A stretch of DNA of 54,342 nt from Tieghemiomyces parasiticus. Lineage: Eukaryota; Kickxellomycota; Dimargaritomycetes; Dimargaritales; Dimargaritaceae. Both the position numbers and the translations under genes were made by a program. Shown one piece after another: positions 31,756 to 42,302 of this stretch. Position 1 is the stretch's first letter, and each line of letters starts with the position of its first letter. The notes under the pieces are model-generated. The model made no database searches. It saw only the letters and a list, made by a program, of their open reading frames with translations, and had not been told where the DNA came from. The DNA lies in contig JANBPT010000221.1 in assembly GCA_027575765.1 (NCBI GenBank), forward strand, positions 1 to 54,342. The letters run 5' to 3'.

Positions 31756-31980
31756 ATGCCTTTATCGACCTTTTGTCTCGTAAACATATTCCTCCTCTCC
31801 CCTGTCCACTGCGCTCGGCTAGGGGAAGCCCACTCAACTCACCAGCTCTGGTCACTCAAGGCCGGATACATCCAGCGACTGGAGGTCTACACCATCATTC
31901 CCGTGTTACACCGATACTGCGAAATGAAAGACATCTGTCGCGTCGACCTCGTTTCATATAATGATCCTGTGGCTGCCTAA
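31756..31980 (+). CDS. Candidate small secreted protein
   Basis: 74 residues. MPLSTFCLVNIFLLSPVHCA looks like a signal peptide ending just before RLGEAH. The mature part is about 54 residues with two Cys close together (RYCEMKDICRVD). Upstream ATGs lie between the likely TATA (31454) and this start, which weakens the call. No family recognised. It sits head-to-head with another secreted-protein gene. Confidence 0.35.
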   Translation: MPLSTFCLVNIFLLSPVHCARLGEAHSTHQLWSLKAGYIQRLEVYTIIPVLHRYCEMKDICRVDLVSYNDPVAA

Positions 31981-32394
31981 ACCAGCTACCAGGCGCTACA
32001 CCATTACACACACCTATAGCGCCATTATAGCAGTTCAACAAACCTATAATAATAGTAATTTTGACGACTACGTCTTATTATATTCCTACTTTTCTTTTGG
32101 CTTACTGTGAGCTTGTATCTTTCGTAACGGAAGACTACACCTGACCAATGGAGTGACCCTTGCCTCAGCCAACTTTTGAACATTCCATACACTTAATCCC
32201 TAACCGATACCGGCAGTCCCAAAGTGACGGACAACGACTATGCTCAACAGCCACGTTTGGTCATCACCCATTCCCTACACTTGCGATACATCCTTTTCTC
32301 CATCTCCCTCTCCCTCTCTCGTTCCAATGCAGCCTTACCATTGGCGTCAACAGAAACAATCCATGAATACCGAAACCTAGCGGCTAAAAAAACA

Positions 32395-32604
32395 ATGGCA
32401 ATCAAGGCACGTTTGCGTATCATCCTACTTTTTTTATCCATTTACCCAACTCCAGCCCAGATGCTGTCAGCTTTCCCCCCCCCGCTATCCGTACATCCAC
32501 CCTGGACCACCACACGGGCACTTGTGGCACCAATCAATCAACACTACCACTCTCCAGCTACAGGGTTGAATTTATTTTATTTGCCTTACCAGCCCCGGCT
32601 ATAA
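32395..32604 (+). CDS. Candidate small secreted peptide
   Basis: 69 residues from the first in-frame ATG. The N-terminus MAIKARLRIILLFLSIYPTP is signal-like; the rest is Pro/His-rich without Cys. Two upstream out-of-frame ATGs (about 32241 and 32327) count against it. Weak support, listed because a second signal-bearing short ORF lies only 400 bases before it. Confidence 0.22.
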   Translation: MAIKARLRIILLFLSIYPTPAQMLSAFPPPLSVHPPWTTTRALVAPINQHYHSPATGLNLFYLPYQPRL

Positions 32605-33731
32605 CGTACCGATCATGACACGGATACGACCGAGACGACCTGAGTTAACTGGTTATGGCCGCCCACCACAACAGGCAAATTCGGACAGGCTATCCCTTTT
32701 GGCCTCCATTGCCTTTCTGAACTAAGATTGCTATGGTGGATGTAATCGCGAACTGAAACTAGAAGTAATAAAAGCGTGTTAGTTGATCATTATTGGTACC
32801 GGCCTGGCGCCTTAGACATGGCAGCGATCTGCAGCTTGGCCTTGTCGGTATAACGCTCGTGTAAAGGATAATAGACTCGAAGAGAAGCGTAGAGAAGTAA
32901 TTGCAAGCGTCGTTCGGAAGGAGAAACGGCCTAAATGACTGCGATAAGACGTGGATGATTAGGTGGTGAAGCTGGCCATTGTACTAGTTGAGTACACGAG
33001 AGTGGCTGGTTGAAGGCGCGGTGAGGTCGCTGTGGGCTACTGCCTTGTGTACCGTGGTGTGAGGTCGTTTTGGGCGGCCACACGTGTCACATTTTTTAAA
33101 TAAAACCTATTTCGATAGACCACCAACTATTGACTGTCATTACCACCCTTATTAGGAACTACCCATCCATACTCCTCCCTTCCAGAATAGATGACCAGTC
33201 CAGTCCTGTTAACAATTGCTTTTGGCACCTAAAGTACCAAGTTGTGACGTGGGATCGCAGTATTACCCAGTGGTATCCAGCGCCTCTGAGTCCTCGCATC
33301 GCTTTGTCGTCCATCAGCTTACATTGCTGGACAGCGGGTTGCACTCGCAAACTTCCTAAGGAGCCTCTTCTAACCCGCTGATCCGGCTTGTTCAAGTTGG
33401 CTCATACAAAGGTATGACGATGGGTATGCAAGTCTTTATTCGAGAAATCTGCACAGAGTGTATTGATATGGTACATCGAAGAGAAAAAGGTGAAAGAAGC
33501 GCGCGGGTAGGTGAGGGTTTATAAGCTAGAGGCGAGATGTGAGAGGGGGAGAGAGAGGGAGAGTGCTTACGAGGGGAGCTTCGACATAGTGGGTGGGAGT
33601 TCACAAATCAGGGCAGAACATGTAGAACGGCCAACTAGTTATGCAAGGCAACCCTGCACAGCCATGAGCCAGGCCGTCCTTGAAGCAGGGAAAGATGGGG
33701 GGAGAGTAGCCAACCTACTCAGCGCACAACT
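32605..33731. other. Intergenic region
   Basis: No gene found. An AATAAA on the minus strand at 33440-33435 fits a poly(A) signal for the Rho GEF gene, about 290 bases past its stop. The stretch around 33540-33570 is a GA-rich simple repeat. Confidence 0.5.
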
Positions 33732-36700
33732 CTACGTAGCCAACTTATAAAACCAGCCGTTACCCTCAGGGTTAACTTGAATGTGACGAGGATCTAGTCC
33801 AAGGACGCAGGCGTCGCACAATTTACCCGCGTTGGCCGGGGTGGACAAAAGCGCTCCCGAGAACCGGCGCGAGCCGCTACCAAGGTTGGCTCGCGGGGGA
33901 CGGCAAAGGGAAGTCGGCTGGGTTGGTGTAGGCAGAGCGCTGTGGCCGACGGTAAGGTTACGACGGCTGGCAGCGGCCGTATAGGTTGGGGGCCGTGGCG
34001 TCTGGTCAAGCATTCCATGCGCAACACCAGGCGCGTTGTCGGGCGGGCAGGAGTAGCGGACGGTGGGTGGCCGTGATTCCAGCGGAGGCCTGACACGGTT
34101 CACCATTGGGGTCGACATGGTCGCCAGGGTGTCGCACTTAAAAAACTGGTTCACCGGTGACAGGAGGGAAAGACCCGGGTCCGACGCGGTTGAATCGGTC
34201 GGGGAAGGTAGAAGAAGCAGCTGACTCGGTGGAGGCGATATGGGCATCTGCTTCGCTGGCATGGCCTTGGCAGCTGCCAGGGTGGAGGTGACGGAGGGCA
34301 GGCTGGGGGAAGGCAAATATTGGGTGAGATCGGTCAGTTGGGCTGCGGCCGTAAGCTGGGCTGGTTCGATCGTGGCCATCTGATGCTGGCGCGCACTGCT
34401 CTCGTCAGGAGCCCCGTCAGGAAGTTGCTTGGCCAGAGGCGATGGTGAATCCAAAGCAGGTTCGGGGCTGGTCCGTTCAGTACCCGAATCGACCCCTACA
34501 GTGGTGGCTGAGACAGTGACACACGGACTGCTGCGCTTGGTTAGGCAGTCGGCGCACACCGCCGCGTGGCACCGGGAACATGTGTTGCGCCAGCGAAACA
34601 CGGTAAAGTCCTGGCGACACAGATGGCACCGCGTCGCCATGGCGACATCACTAACCAGACCACCATCGGTCGATCCGCTGCTACTACCCGTCACGCTAAA
34701 GGACGACCGCGAAGCTGGCTTACGTGCTGAACTGTGGCGCATCTGGTCGCGGAGCTGGGCTGAGGGAAAGACCGGACGGGCTTCCGCTTTCGTCCCGTGG
34801 TCCAGGTCGGTATGGCTATGCACGACGACGGTGGCTGAACGCGAGGTACGACGGCCCACGGGTGGGGCGGCGGGCATCAGCGGGGAGGAGGAGGCCAGGC
34901 TGGATGCCGACACAAAATAGTCCTGCTGGCAGGTTGACGGGGGTGCCTTAGGGCTGAGCGGGGCCACATAGAATGGGGAGGAGATATCGCTCAGAACGAT
35001 GGCGGAGGTAGAGGCCCGGTGGCTAGAGTAAACCCGGTGGGCACGACGGGACGGGGAGAGCGGGAGGGACGGTGGCTTGGCACGCGTTGGGCGGGACCCC
35101 GCTAACGAACTAACGGCGGTCGATACGGTACCAGTCGAAGGCTCCGACGTAGACGAGGCCAACGGTGGAAGGCCGCCACGCGAGGGGGAGGTGGCGACGG
35201 TGGTGACCACTGGTAGCAAGGGAAGCGGGTTTGAAGGGACGAGGGAGCGAGAGCGTGGATCAGGACTAGCCGTGCGGGCAGCATCTGATTGCACCACACT
35301 ACCCAAGGGGGACGATGGACACATGATGACCGATGAAGGCCGAGTGGACGGCCGACCGTCATCGGGCAGACGAGCCGAAGCAACCGACGCTGCCTCCACC
35401 GAGAACACGCTGTCCTCTTGGCTGCTGGTTAGAGATACTGAGGACAAGGCCGACCGGGGTAGGCCGTAGGTCCAGCTCATGAAAGACATACGCCGAGTGG
35501 TGGCGGCCGAGAGTCCGTAGTCAACCAGGACTTTGGGAGAAGTGGGGGAAGACACTACGGATGAGGAATTGGAGGCGGTGGACAGGGCCGAGGAAGGCGG
35601 AAGCGGGAGGGGCCCCGCGGCTGACGACGGATGGCCGATACTGATACGGTGAGGGTGGCGCTGCGGAGTTCCAGGAGTCGCCGACGATGACCACCGCCGC
35701 CGGTCGTTGTCCGCGTTATGGGACTCGCAACGGACGAGGGAGTGGAGGGCACCGGCCGCTATACTACTGCGTGCGGAGGACGACGAGGTGAGGTCAGGCG
35801 TGGAGGCCATGAACGGGTTGGCCACCAACCCAAACAGCGACGGAGCTGCGGTGGCACTGGAACTGCTGCGGCTCGCTCGGGTGCGGCCAAAGTAGGCAAC
35901 GGATGATCCGAAGAGACTGTTGCGTGCCGAGCCAGGGTTGGAGGAGGAGGCTGAGGCGGTGGACGAGCGCCGCTGCAACTGGTGTTGCTGCTGCTTGGAA
36001 TCGTTCAGGTGCTCCTTGCCAAAAAGCAGGGCCACGCACTGGTCGCAGGCACGGGCCTCCTTGTCTTCGGCCTCCCAGGATCCGGGTATCACGATGGTCT
36101 TGGTGGAACAGTAGTGGCAGACCACGTGGCCGCAGGCCCGACAGTGGTGCTTGCGACGGAAGAGGTTGAACTCCTCATAGCAGATAAGACACCGGACAGC
36201 TTGCTCGTCGGGCACCCAGACTGGGGCATTGTAATTCTCCACCACGCGTGGTGATGTCGGCGAGGCGGCAGGGGCGGACGGTGCCGGGGTCAAATGCAGG
36301 GCAGGTGGGGCTACTGCAGCATCGATGCCGGTCAGAGTGGCGGTGTCTGAGATTTCCGAGCTGGGGGACATGGTCAGATGCGATACCGAGAGGGGGCTGC
36401 CGGGGGTGGACGCGTGGTCGGCAGTGGTGGCACAAGCACCGGAGGCCACATGACACTGGGTGGTGATGTACATGGACTGGGCCCGGCGAGCGCTACTGTT
36501 GTGGTCGATCCGTAGCGTCTTGCGGGCGGTGATGTGGTCAGCGATGGCGCGGTGGAGGACCTTGACCCACTCCTGCTTCGCGCGGGCCGTCTCTGTGTAG
36601 ACTCCGAACGACTTTTCCCGGCTGTAAATTTGGAACACGTTCTTGAGGGCGGCCTTAGGGGTATCGGGCACGTCAATCACACGGCACTCCTCGAGGGGAA

Positions 36701-37853
36701 ACTTGCGGTGGAAGTTGAAGGTGTTCTCCAGGAGGGCCGGACTGGCGTAGATCAGCACGTCAGTGAACAGGAAAAACTCGCGGGGCTGGTGATTCTTGCG
36801 GCAGATCTTGCGGACAGGTCCCCGTTTGATCAGCCTCCGCCCGGGCACAAGGAGATTATCCTGAAAGCCGTGGAGGCACTTCTGGATGGCCACCATAGCC
36901 GTGTACATCTCGTGCTGCCTGATCATGTCGTTAACGAACTGGGCGACCTCCTCAATCACTTGGAGGGCGCGGGTCACGAGGGGATGGTCCGGGTGGCTGT
37001 CTGGAGTGTGCCGTGTCAGGTCGGCCAGGAGGAGCCGGTACCGCGGGAGCCTTTGGATTGGCAGCATGAGGTAGCTGTCGATGGTGAGGCTCTTTAGTTC
37101 GGGATGGGCGTTAACGGTCCGGATGAAGGCTCGAAACCCGGCGGAGGTCTCGACGGTCGTGCGCAGTAGGGTCAGGGCGCGGTGAAAATTGCGAATATAG
37201 ACTGAATACATTTTGAAGAATGGGGCGACGCTGAGGAACACATCACCGATGCACAGGTCGGTATCGAGCAGAGCCGAATGCGTGGGATCGGGCCGAAACC
37301 GTGCCTCAAGCTGAGCGAGGAACTCACGGTTGACGTTCAAGATGTCGCTAAAGTTGGCAAAAATATCGGCGACGCGTTTCGTGCTGAGGGTCGGCGGGGG
37401 TGGGCCCCCTGACGTCGGGGCGGCGGTGCCACCCGACCGTGAGGCCCGGTGCAGTGGGGTGTACAAGAGCCGGTCGACGAGGAGAAGCCCTTCCACGTAG
37501 GTGCGTTCGGTGGTGAGAATTTCCTGGAGGATACGCGTGCGTTTGGTGGGGGACTCGACCGCGGGGGTGGGGGCAGGTGCTGGTAGCGGGGCTGGAGGCA
37601 GGGTCGCCAGTGTTGTTTCCGTCGGCTTCAAGGGAGATGTAGGTCGAGCGGCCTTGGGCTCCAGCGCCGTCGTCTTTGACACCTGTCCTACGGAAGTCGA
37701 CCGGCCCGCGTCCCACTTCCCCGTAGACAGGCTCATGTTCGCATGGCTACCCGGGGTAGGAGCCACGTTGAAAGAACGTAGACGGGGCTCTTCGGTCGAC
37801 CAGGCGGCGGTGGGGGATGGGACGGGCTGCGATGCGGTAGTGACAAGGGCCAT
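33732..37853 (-). CDS. FGD-like Rho guanine exchange factor (DH-PH-FYVE)
   Basis: Single exon, 1,373 residues, from ATG 37853 (MALVTTASQ). A Pro/Thr-rich start is followed by a DH domain (about 104-320; RILQEILTTERTYVEGL, and LMLPIQRLPRYRLLL, the conserved exchange helix). A PH domain follows (about 345-445; REFFLFTDVLIYAS). Then comes a full FYVE finger (about 545-620: WVPDEQ, CLIC, RKHHCRACGHVVC, CDQC), which binds PI3P on endosomes. This order is that of the FGD family of Cdc42 activators. A long Ser-rich linker comes next. At the C-terminus a second FYVE-like half (CHLC near 1075, CSRC, CADC) is separated by about 250 residues from a final CDAC near 1346. It ends in GNGWFYKLAT. Likely role: linking membrane lipid to actin and polarity. 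A short ORF further upstream (37910-38461) looks like leader. Confidence 0.92.
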   Translation of the reverse strand: MALVTTASQPVPSPTAAWSTEEPRLRSFNVAPTPGSHANMSLSTGKWDAGRSTSVGQVSKTTALEPKAARPTSPLKPTETTLATLPPAPLPAPAPTPAVESPTKRTRILQEILTTERTYVEGLLLVDRLLYTPLHRASRSGGTAAPTSGGPPPPTLSTKRVADIFANFSDILNVNREFLAQLEARFRPDPTHSALLDTDLCIGDVFLSVAPFFKMYSVYIRNFHRALTLLRTTVETSAGFRAFIRTVNAHPELKSLTIDSYLMLPIQRLPRYRLLLADLTRHTPDSHPDHPLVTRALQVIEEVAQFVNDMIRQHEMYTAMVAIQKCLHGFQDNLLVPGRRLIKRGPVRKICRKNHQPREFFLFTDVLIYASPALLENTFNFHRKFPLEECRVIDVPDTPKAALKNVFQIYSREKSFGVYTETARAKQEWVKVLHRAIADHITARKTLRIDHNSSARRAQSMYITTQCHVASGACATTADHASTPGSPLSVSHLTMSPSSEISDTATLTGIDAAVAPPALHLTPAPSAPAASPTSPRVVENYNAPVWVPDEQAVRCLICYEEFNLFRRKHHCRACGHVVCHYCSTKTIVIPGSWEAEDKEARACDQCVALLFGKEHLNDSKQQQHQLQRRSSTASASSSNPGSARNSLFGSSVAYFGRTRASRSSSSATAAPSLFGLVANPFMASTPDLTSSSSARSSIAAGALHSLVRCESHNADNDRRRWSSSATPGTPQRHPHRISIGHPSSAAGPLPLPPSSALSTASNSSSVVSSPTSPKVLVDYGLSAATTRRMSFMSWTYGLPRSALSSVSLTSSQEDSVFSVEAASVASARLPDDGRPSTRPSSVIMCPSSPLGSVVQSDAARTASPDPRSRSLVPSNPLPLLPVVTTVATSPSRGGLPPLASSTSEPSTGTVSTAVSSLAGSRPTRAKPPSLPLSPSRRAHRVYSSHRASTSAIVLSDISSPFYVAPLSPKAPPSTCQQDYFVSASSLASSSPLMPAAPPVGRRTSRSATVVVHSHTDLDHGTKAEARPVFPSAQLRDQMRHSSARKPASRSSFSVTGSSSGSTDGGLVSDVAMATRCHLCRQDFTVFRWRNTCSRCHAAVCADCLTKRSSPCVTVSATTVGVDSGTERTSPEPALDSPSPLAKQLPDGAPDESSARQHQMATIEPAQLTAAAQLTDLTQYLPSPSLPSVTSTLAAAKAMPAKQMPISPPPSQLLLLPSPTDSTASDPGLSLLSPVNQFFKCDTLATMSTPMVNRVRPPLESRPPTVRYSCPPDNAPGVAHGMLDQTPRPPTYTAAASRRNLTVGHSALPTPTQPTSLCRPPRANLGSGSRRFSGALLSTPANAGKLCDACVLGLDPRHIQVNPEGNGWFYKLAT

Positions 37854-40800
37854 GAATATGTGGGCTAGGGTTAGGAGCGGAGGTGGGTAGTGCGGTAGGA
37901 AAAGGGGGGCTAGACGATAGAAGAGTTATAAAAATATAGAGTACAGTACGCAGTAGCAGGCACGTCGGCGTTTGAACAGAAAGCGAGAGCGAGAGAGGGA
38001 AGGGGCGTTAAGGTAGATAATAAGGAGGGGACTAGAGTGGTAACGTTAGAGTGGCGTGCGTGGTCTAGGAAAGAAGCAACATGGTCGGTAGTGGTGTCAG
38101 CAAGGAGGCTGCTACGCGTGCGCTCGACCTGGAAGGCTATGGTGGCGTCGGTAGAATACGTAAGAGGAAATTGAAAGTCAGAAGGCAAGCCAGGAAAGGT
38201 GGTAGCCAAACAGAAACCTGGCGACTCAGGGCGGCGGACACGCTGGTTATGTATGGACGGCGCGGGGCGGGCCAGTCGGGATTGGAAACACAGAGCCGTG
38301 GGGATGGACACTCCGGCGGGCAAGTCGGAAGGTGGGGGTGGGGGCGGTGAGTGAAGTGGGGTTGCGGGCGAGTGGGAAGGGAGTGGAAGGGCAAGGCGGG
38401 GTGAGACAAAAAGGCCGAGAACGGAAAGTGGCCCAGCGGTAGGGATGTACGGCGCGCGCACGCGTGTGGGCCTTGCGGCTAAAGTGTGTGGTGTTGCTAA
38501 GCGCCTGAAACGGTGGGGGGATATTTCCAGTGTCGGAGGCCGGCGATCCTTCGGAGGGATGAGGGAGATACTGCGGGGAGACCGAGCGGGCCGGCGGATG
38601 GCAGCAGCGTTGGTCTTAACCCGTTCGGTCCGGACCGGGTTGTTGACAGGCTATTCGGCCAGCCTGAGTGGATAGTATGGAAAGGGGCGAGGCGACGAGG
38701 GAGGGAGGGCTAGGGGCGCCAGGCTGCACCCTCTTCCGGCCGGACTCTCTGTAGTCATGTCGAAGGGAGGAGGGCCGAAGGGCGACCTTCTAATGCAGGA
38801 GACAATTTCAAGGGGTAGGGTACAGTGCGGTCCGCCAAAGAGAGAGAGGCCGCGGAATGGCCGAGGGTTCGCGAGGGGGCCGGAGCCAACCCGCCGGGGC
38901 GCACCTTCTCAACCCCTCCCCAAGTGGATATTTGGGTGGTACCCTGGGCGCTGGGAAGGATGGGCTGCTGGTAGCGCAGTAGACACGACCCTTGGACGCG
39001 TTGCCCGGGTCATACGTTGGCCGGATGGGTTCTACGAACGTCGCGTGTGGCCTAACTTGGAAGGGAAAGCCCTGTCTCCGTGCACATCGCTGGCCTACCT
39101 TCCCCTCAACTTTTCCCCAACCGCCCAGAAATCGCGGATCCAATTAGAAGGGCGACGCGGTCATAAACCATAGCTGGCCAAGCCGCAGTCGGCACCAAAC
39201 ACATCGCGGCGGCGGACTCGTTATTCATAATTTCCTTATTGGGAGTGAGCCACTGAGGAGGGTAAGGGCATGAGGTACTAGAGTGAAAAAGGGTGGGCGA
39301 GGGATTCCCCCGACCACCCTAATGTGTTGTTGGCTTTCACATTACAAAACCGCCGGACTGAGCCAAAATAAACAAAAATAAAAAGCATCAACACAACGGT
39401 GACCCTAGCGTGGGAGACGGATGCCCCATATCAGAGATGAACCCCATAATTAAAACTGGCCGATTGCGCCGTAGCTTTACTGGTATCCAGCTGGGGCTGT
39501 CCTGGTCACTTGGGGGCCGTCTTCACCGTCACTTGCTTAGCTCAATTACTCTCACGGTAATTTTACGAGCACCGAACTATTGATGCGTCCTCATGTGTCG
39601 TTTACCCTCTACCGCTAGTCCAGATATATTTTTACTATATTAGTGCCACCCCATGGTACGGCTAAAATCCCCGAGTCAGTAGGGTTGCGTGTGCGGAGGA
39701 GCACAGAGAGGCTCGGGTTACACAATATCCCCTCGAGGACAACGAAGAAAATGTCAACAACCCGTGGGCAATGACGTCTATCAGCATTAGAAGGCGAACA
39801 TCGGAGATCGGTGGCGCAAGAAAAGAGGGAGGGCCGCACGGCTGAAGCGGAGCGAGGGGACAAGGGGCAGATATCAGGTCCCTGTTTTTTTTTGTTTATT
39901 TTTTCTGGGGGGGTAGGCGGGTGGACCCATTTCCGTTATTAGCCTACCTCTTTGATCTGGCCCCTCTAGGAATGCCAACGCGTCCGTCGCCGTAACGAAC
40001 CTCGTAAACTCAAGGTGCCCTGTCTTTTATTTCCATCACAATAATAAACCCTTTTTCGGTGATCTATCAGACGCGCAGCTACGATAATAATAGTGACATC
40101 TTGCCTGTTTAATACGAGGATCCGCCTAATTAACCGATCCCCCTCCACGTCAATTCAAGGTAATCCACCAGCACTCGACTCCTGATTTCCACCCCCTCCA
40201 GCGAGAGTACCAGGTCCCTGAGCGACCGCTCATCCGGGAGACCCTGTACGACGAATGACAGTCCAACACCTGACCTAATCATCACGTTGTTACCCTCCCC
40301 ATACACCTTCTCTCATTCCTCCACTCCGTTCCTCCTATACACGCGGAGTCTAGTGGTGGCGGTGACGGTAGTGGGGCACACACCAGCACACGCACACCCC
40401 ACCTCCGCCCTGCCCCACGGACAGGATTGGAGGGTGGGGCAGTACCACGTAACACAGACGCGCCAGCGAGGTTAGACTTTTGAACAGGATGAGGCTCATA
40501 ATCGCAAGTAGATGGGGCTTGTAGCTACATGTCGTGGTAACTCTCTACCGTCTATTAAACGCGAAACTCGATGCAGAAAATCACGGACAGGGTATCAACC
40601 GTCGGACTGATTGATCTGCCGTCGTCGCCAATCAAGTGGTCGTCTCCAACCGTTGTTGCCATTAACCAAATACTTCTTTCCATACAATAACTGGGTTAGA
40701 AACCTCGGCCGTGAGAATTTTCAAATTCACCGTAAGGGCCCAATACACGCGCAGTATGCGTTTGGCAATTCCGGCGTGTCAATTCGTTTACCTCAGTTGG

Positions 40801-42302
40801 ATCGTGGCTTAATCGGCCCCTATCTTTAGGGGTTGCCATCGGCTGTCTAGCAGGCAATGCTGTTTGTGCTAGGACAACCGATACCTACTCATCCGAGTCA
40901 GTTTCTCCCGTTAGGGAGGAGAGAGGGCGAAAGGAAACCATACTAGTATCGGCGACATCACCTGAGCCCACATGGATGATACCACTACGACTGAGGTACT
41001 AAACCTCTGGTGAGGGTAACCGGCCCACTCACACCCCACAATGAATAGGCCGTATGAGGGGGGGCACGTACCCCGCGGATACAAGTGATCAATCATGGTG
41101 ATGAGTTGCATCAGTGCCTATCAATTCGACACTGAGTTGTTGATGGTCAGGTGTCTAAAGGACTGACAGCCGCCCAAGGCAGACCGATTGAATCACTACA
41201 GTGGGTTTGAGCGTCGGTGAATAGATGTAACTAGGGACGGATATAGAGCGCCCAGATTCCAGCCCAGGTACCTACTGACGGGCTGTTTCTGGGTTGGGCG
41301 AGCGAGGTAGAAAAAAAAGCAGAGGAGAAGGGGGGATGAGACAGACCTACATTCGGTGGGACCTCCTGTCAACAGCAGAAAAAATAAAGACCAAGAAGGA
41401 ACATCTGGGGCAAATCACTCCGCTGGTACCCCTGAGAAACAACCTTCCTTCTACCACACCGTTCCCCATTTGCTCCACAACTACAATGCCCAGCGCCCTT
41501 GAACCGCCAGGTGCGGGTTCAGATTGGGATTGAGGGGTAATAGGTTCAGTGCCGATGTCTCACGGTGAGTGTGGGGAGGACCCATATCCAGGGGCCACAA
41601 GTGACCAAAGGGAAGTACATCAGCAATATTGAGTGTTGGTTTAGGAAAGGTTGCTGTAAGATGGATAGCGTAGTGGTCAGGTCTCGCCGTTGTCAGTCCA
41701 GATTGGCACCCATGAGCGTCTATCGGGTTTGAGCTAAATTGACCACAGCCGGGGACAGGGCGCGTACCTTCGACGCTGACACGCTTAATCGAGATTGGAT
41801 GGCGGGGAGAGGGTCATACAAATTACGAGTAGTTGAGCGCAGCGCTCTCAAGTTGACCCGTTCATTAAGTCTCCAAGCGTCATTTTAATAAGTCCTCATA
41901 CGTCTGCGGGTACGATGCCAGGTCTCACATATGGGGTGATGCTCGCATTCGGCTGTCAGCGATAAAGTGAGGTTATTATGAGAAAGAAGCGCCGGTGTGT
42001 TCCCCGTTGACTTTGACATGGCGTAGCTATGGGTGCTGACCATGCTCGCGCTAATTAGCCATGGCGGTGGTCATTAAATCCCGTTCTGGCATGTGTTAAA
42101 CACCATTTTATATTTATAAATAAATAAATTTATATATATGTATACGCCGCTAGAGAACGCGATCGGATACGCCTCGGAATGAGTCACGCCCATCTAAGAA
42201 ACGGTGACGCGGAGTAAGATAAAAAAATGTGTGTATTGTGGCGCAGCTGGTGTATCTCACACCGGCCGAAGCCCATCATGGCCGTGCTCCCTTTTTTCAC
42301 CC
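37854..42302. other. 4.4-kb region without a supported gene
   Basis: The left 0.6 kb is the pyrimidine-rich (minus strand) leader of the GEF gene, with TATATTTTTATA on the minus strand near 37930. The rest has only short ORFs without family pattern. 42100-42150 is very AT-rich and probably belongs to the 3' end of the GH16 gene. I looked for tRNA A and B boxes and found no pair. A long non-coding transcript or a centromere-like or origin function cannot be judged here. Confidence 0.4.

Noticed and set aside
31440..31961. 173-codon plus-strand ORF
   Set aside because: Leader-like Ser/Pro composition and no motif; the shorter signal-bearing frame at 31756 is a better candidate.
37910..38461. 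183-codon minus-strand ORF just upstream of the Rho GEF
   Set aside because: Pyrimidine-rich leader sequence; Ser/Pro/Leu content follows from composition alone.
38757..39173. 138-codon plus-strand ORF with ATG
   Set aside because: An equally long ORF lies on the opposite strand and neither shows a recognisable domain; high GC makes chance ORFs likely.
41650..41730. tRNA-like stretch (TAGCGTAGTGGTCAGG resembles a D-arm)
   Set aside because: No matching T-arm or acceptor stem could be found.
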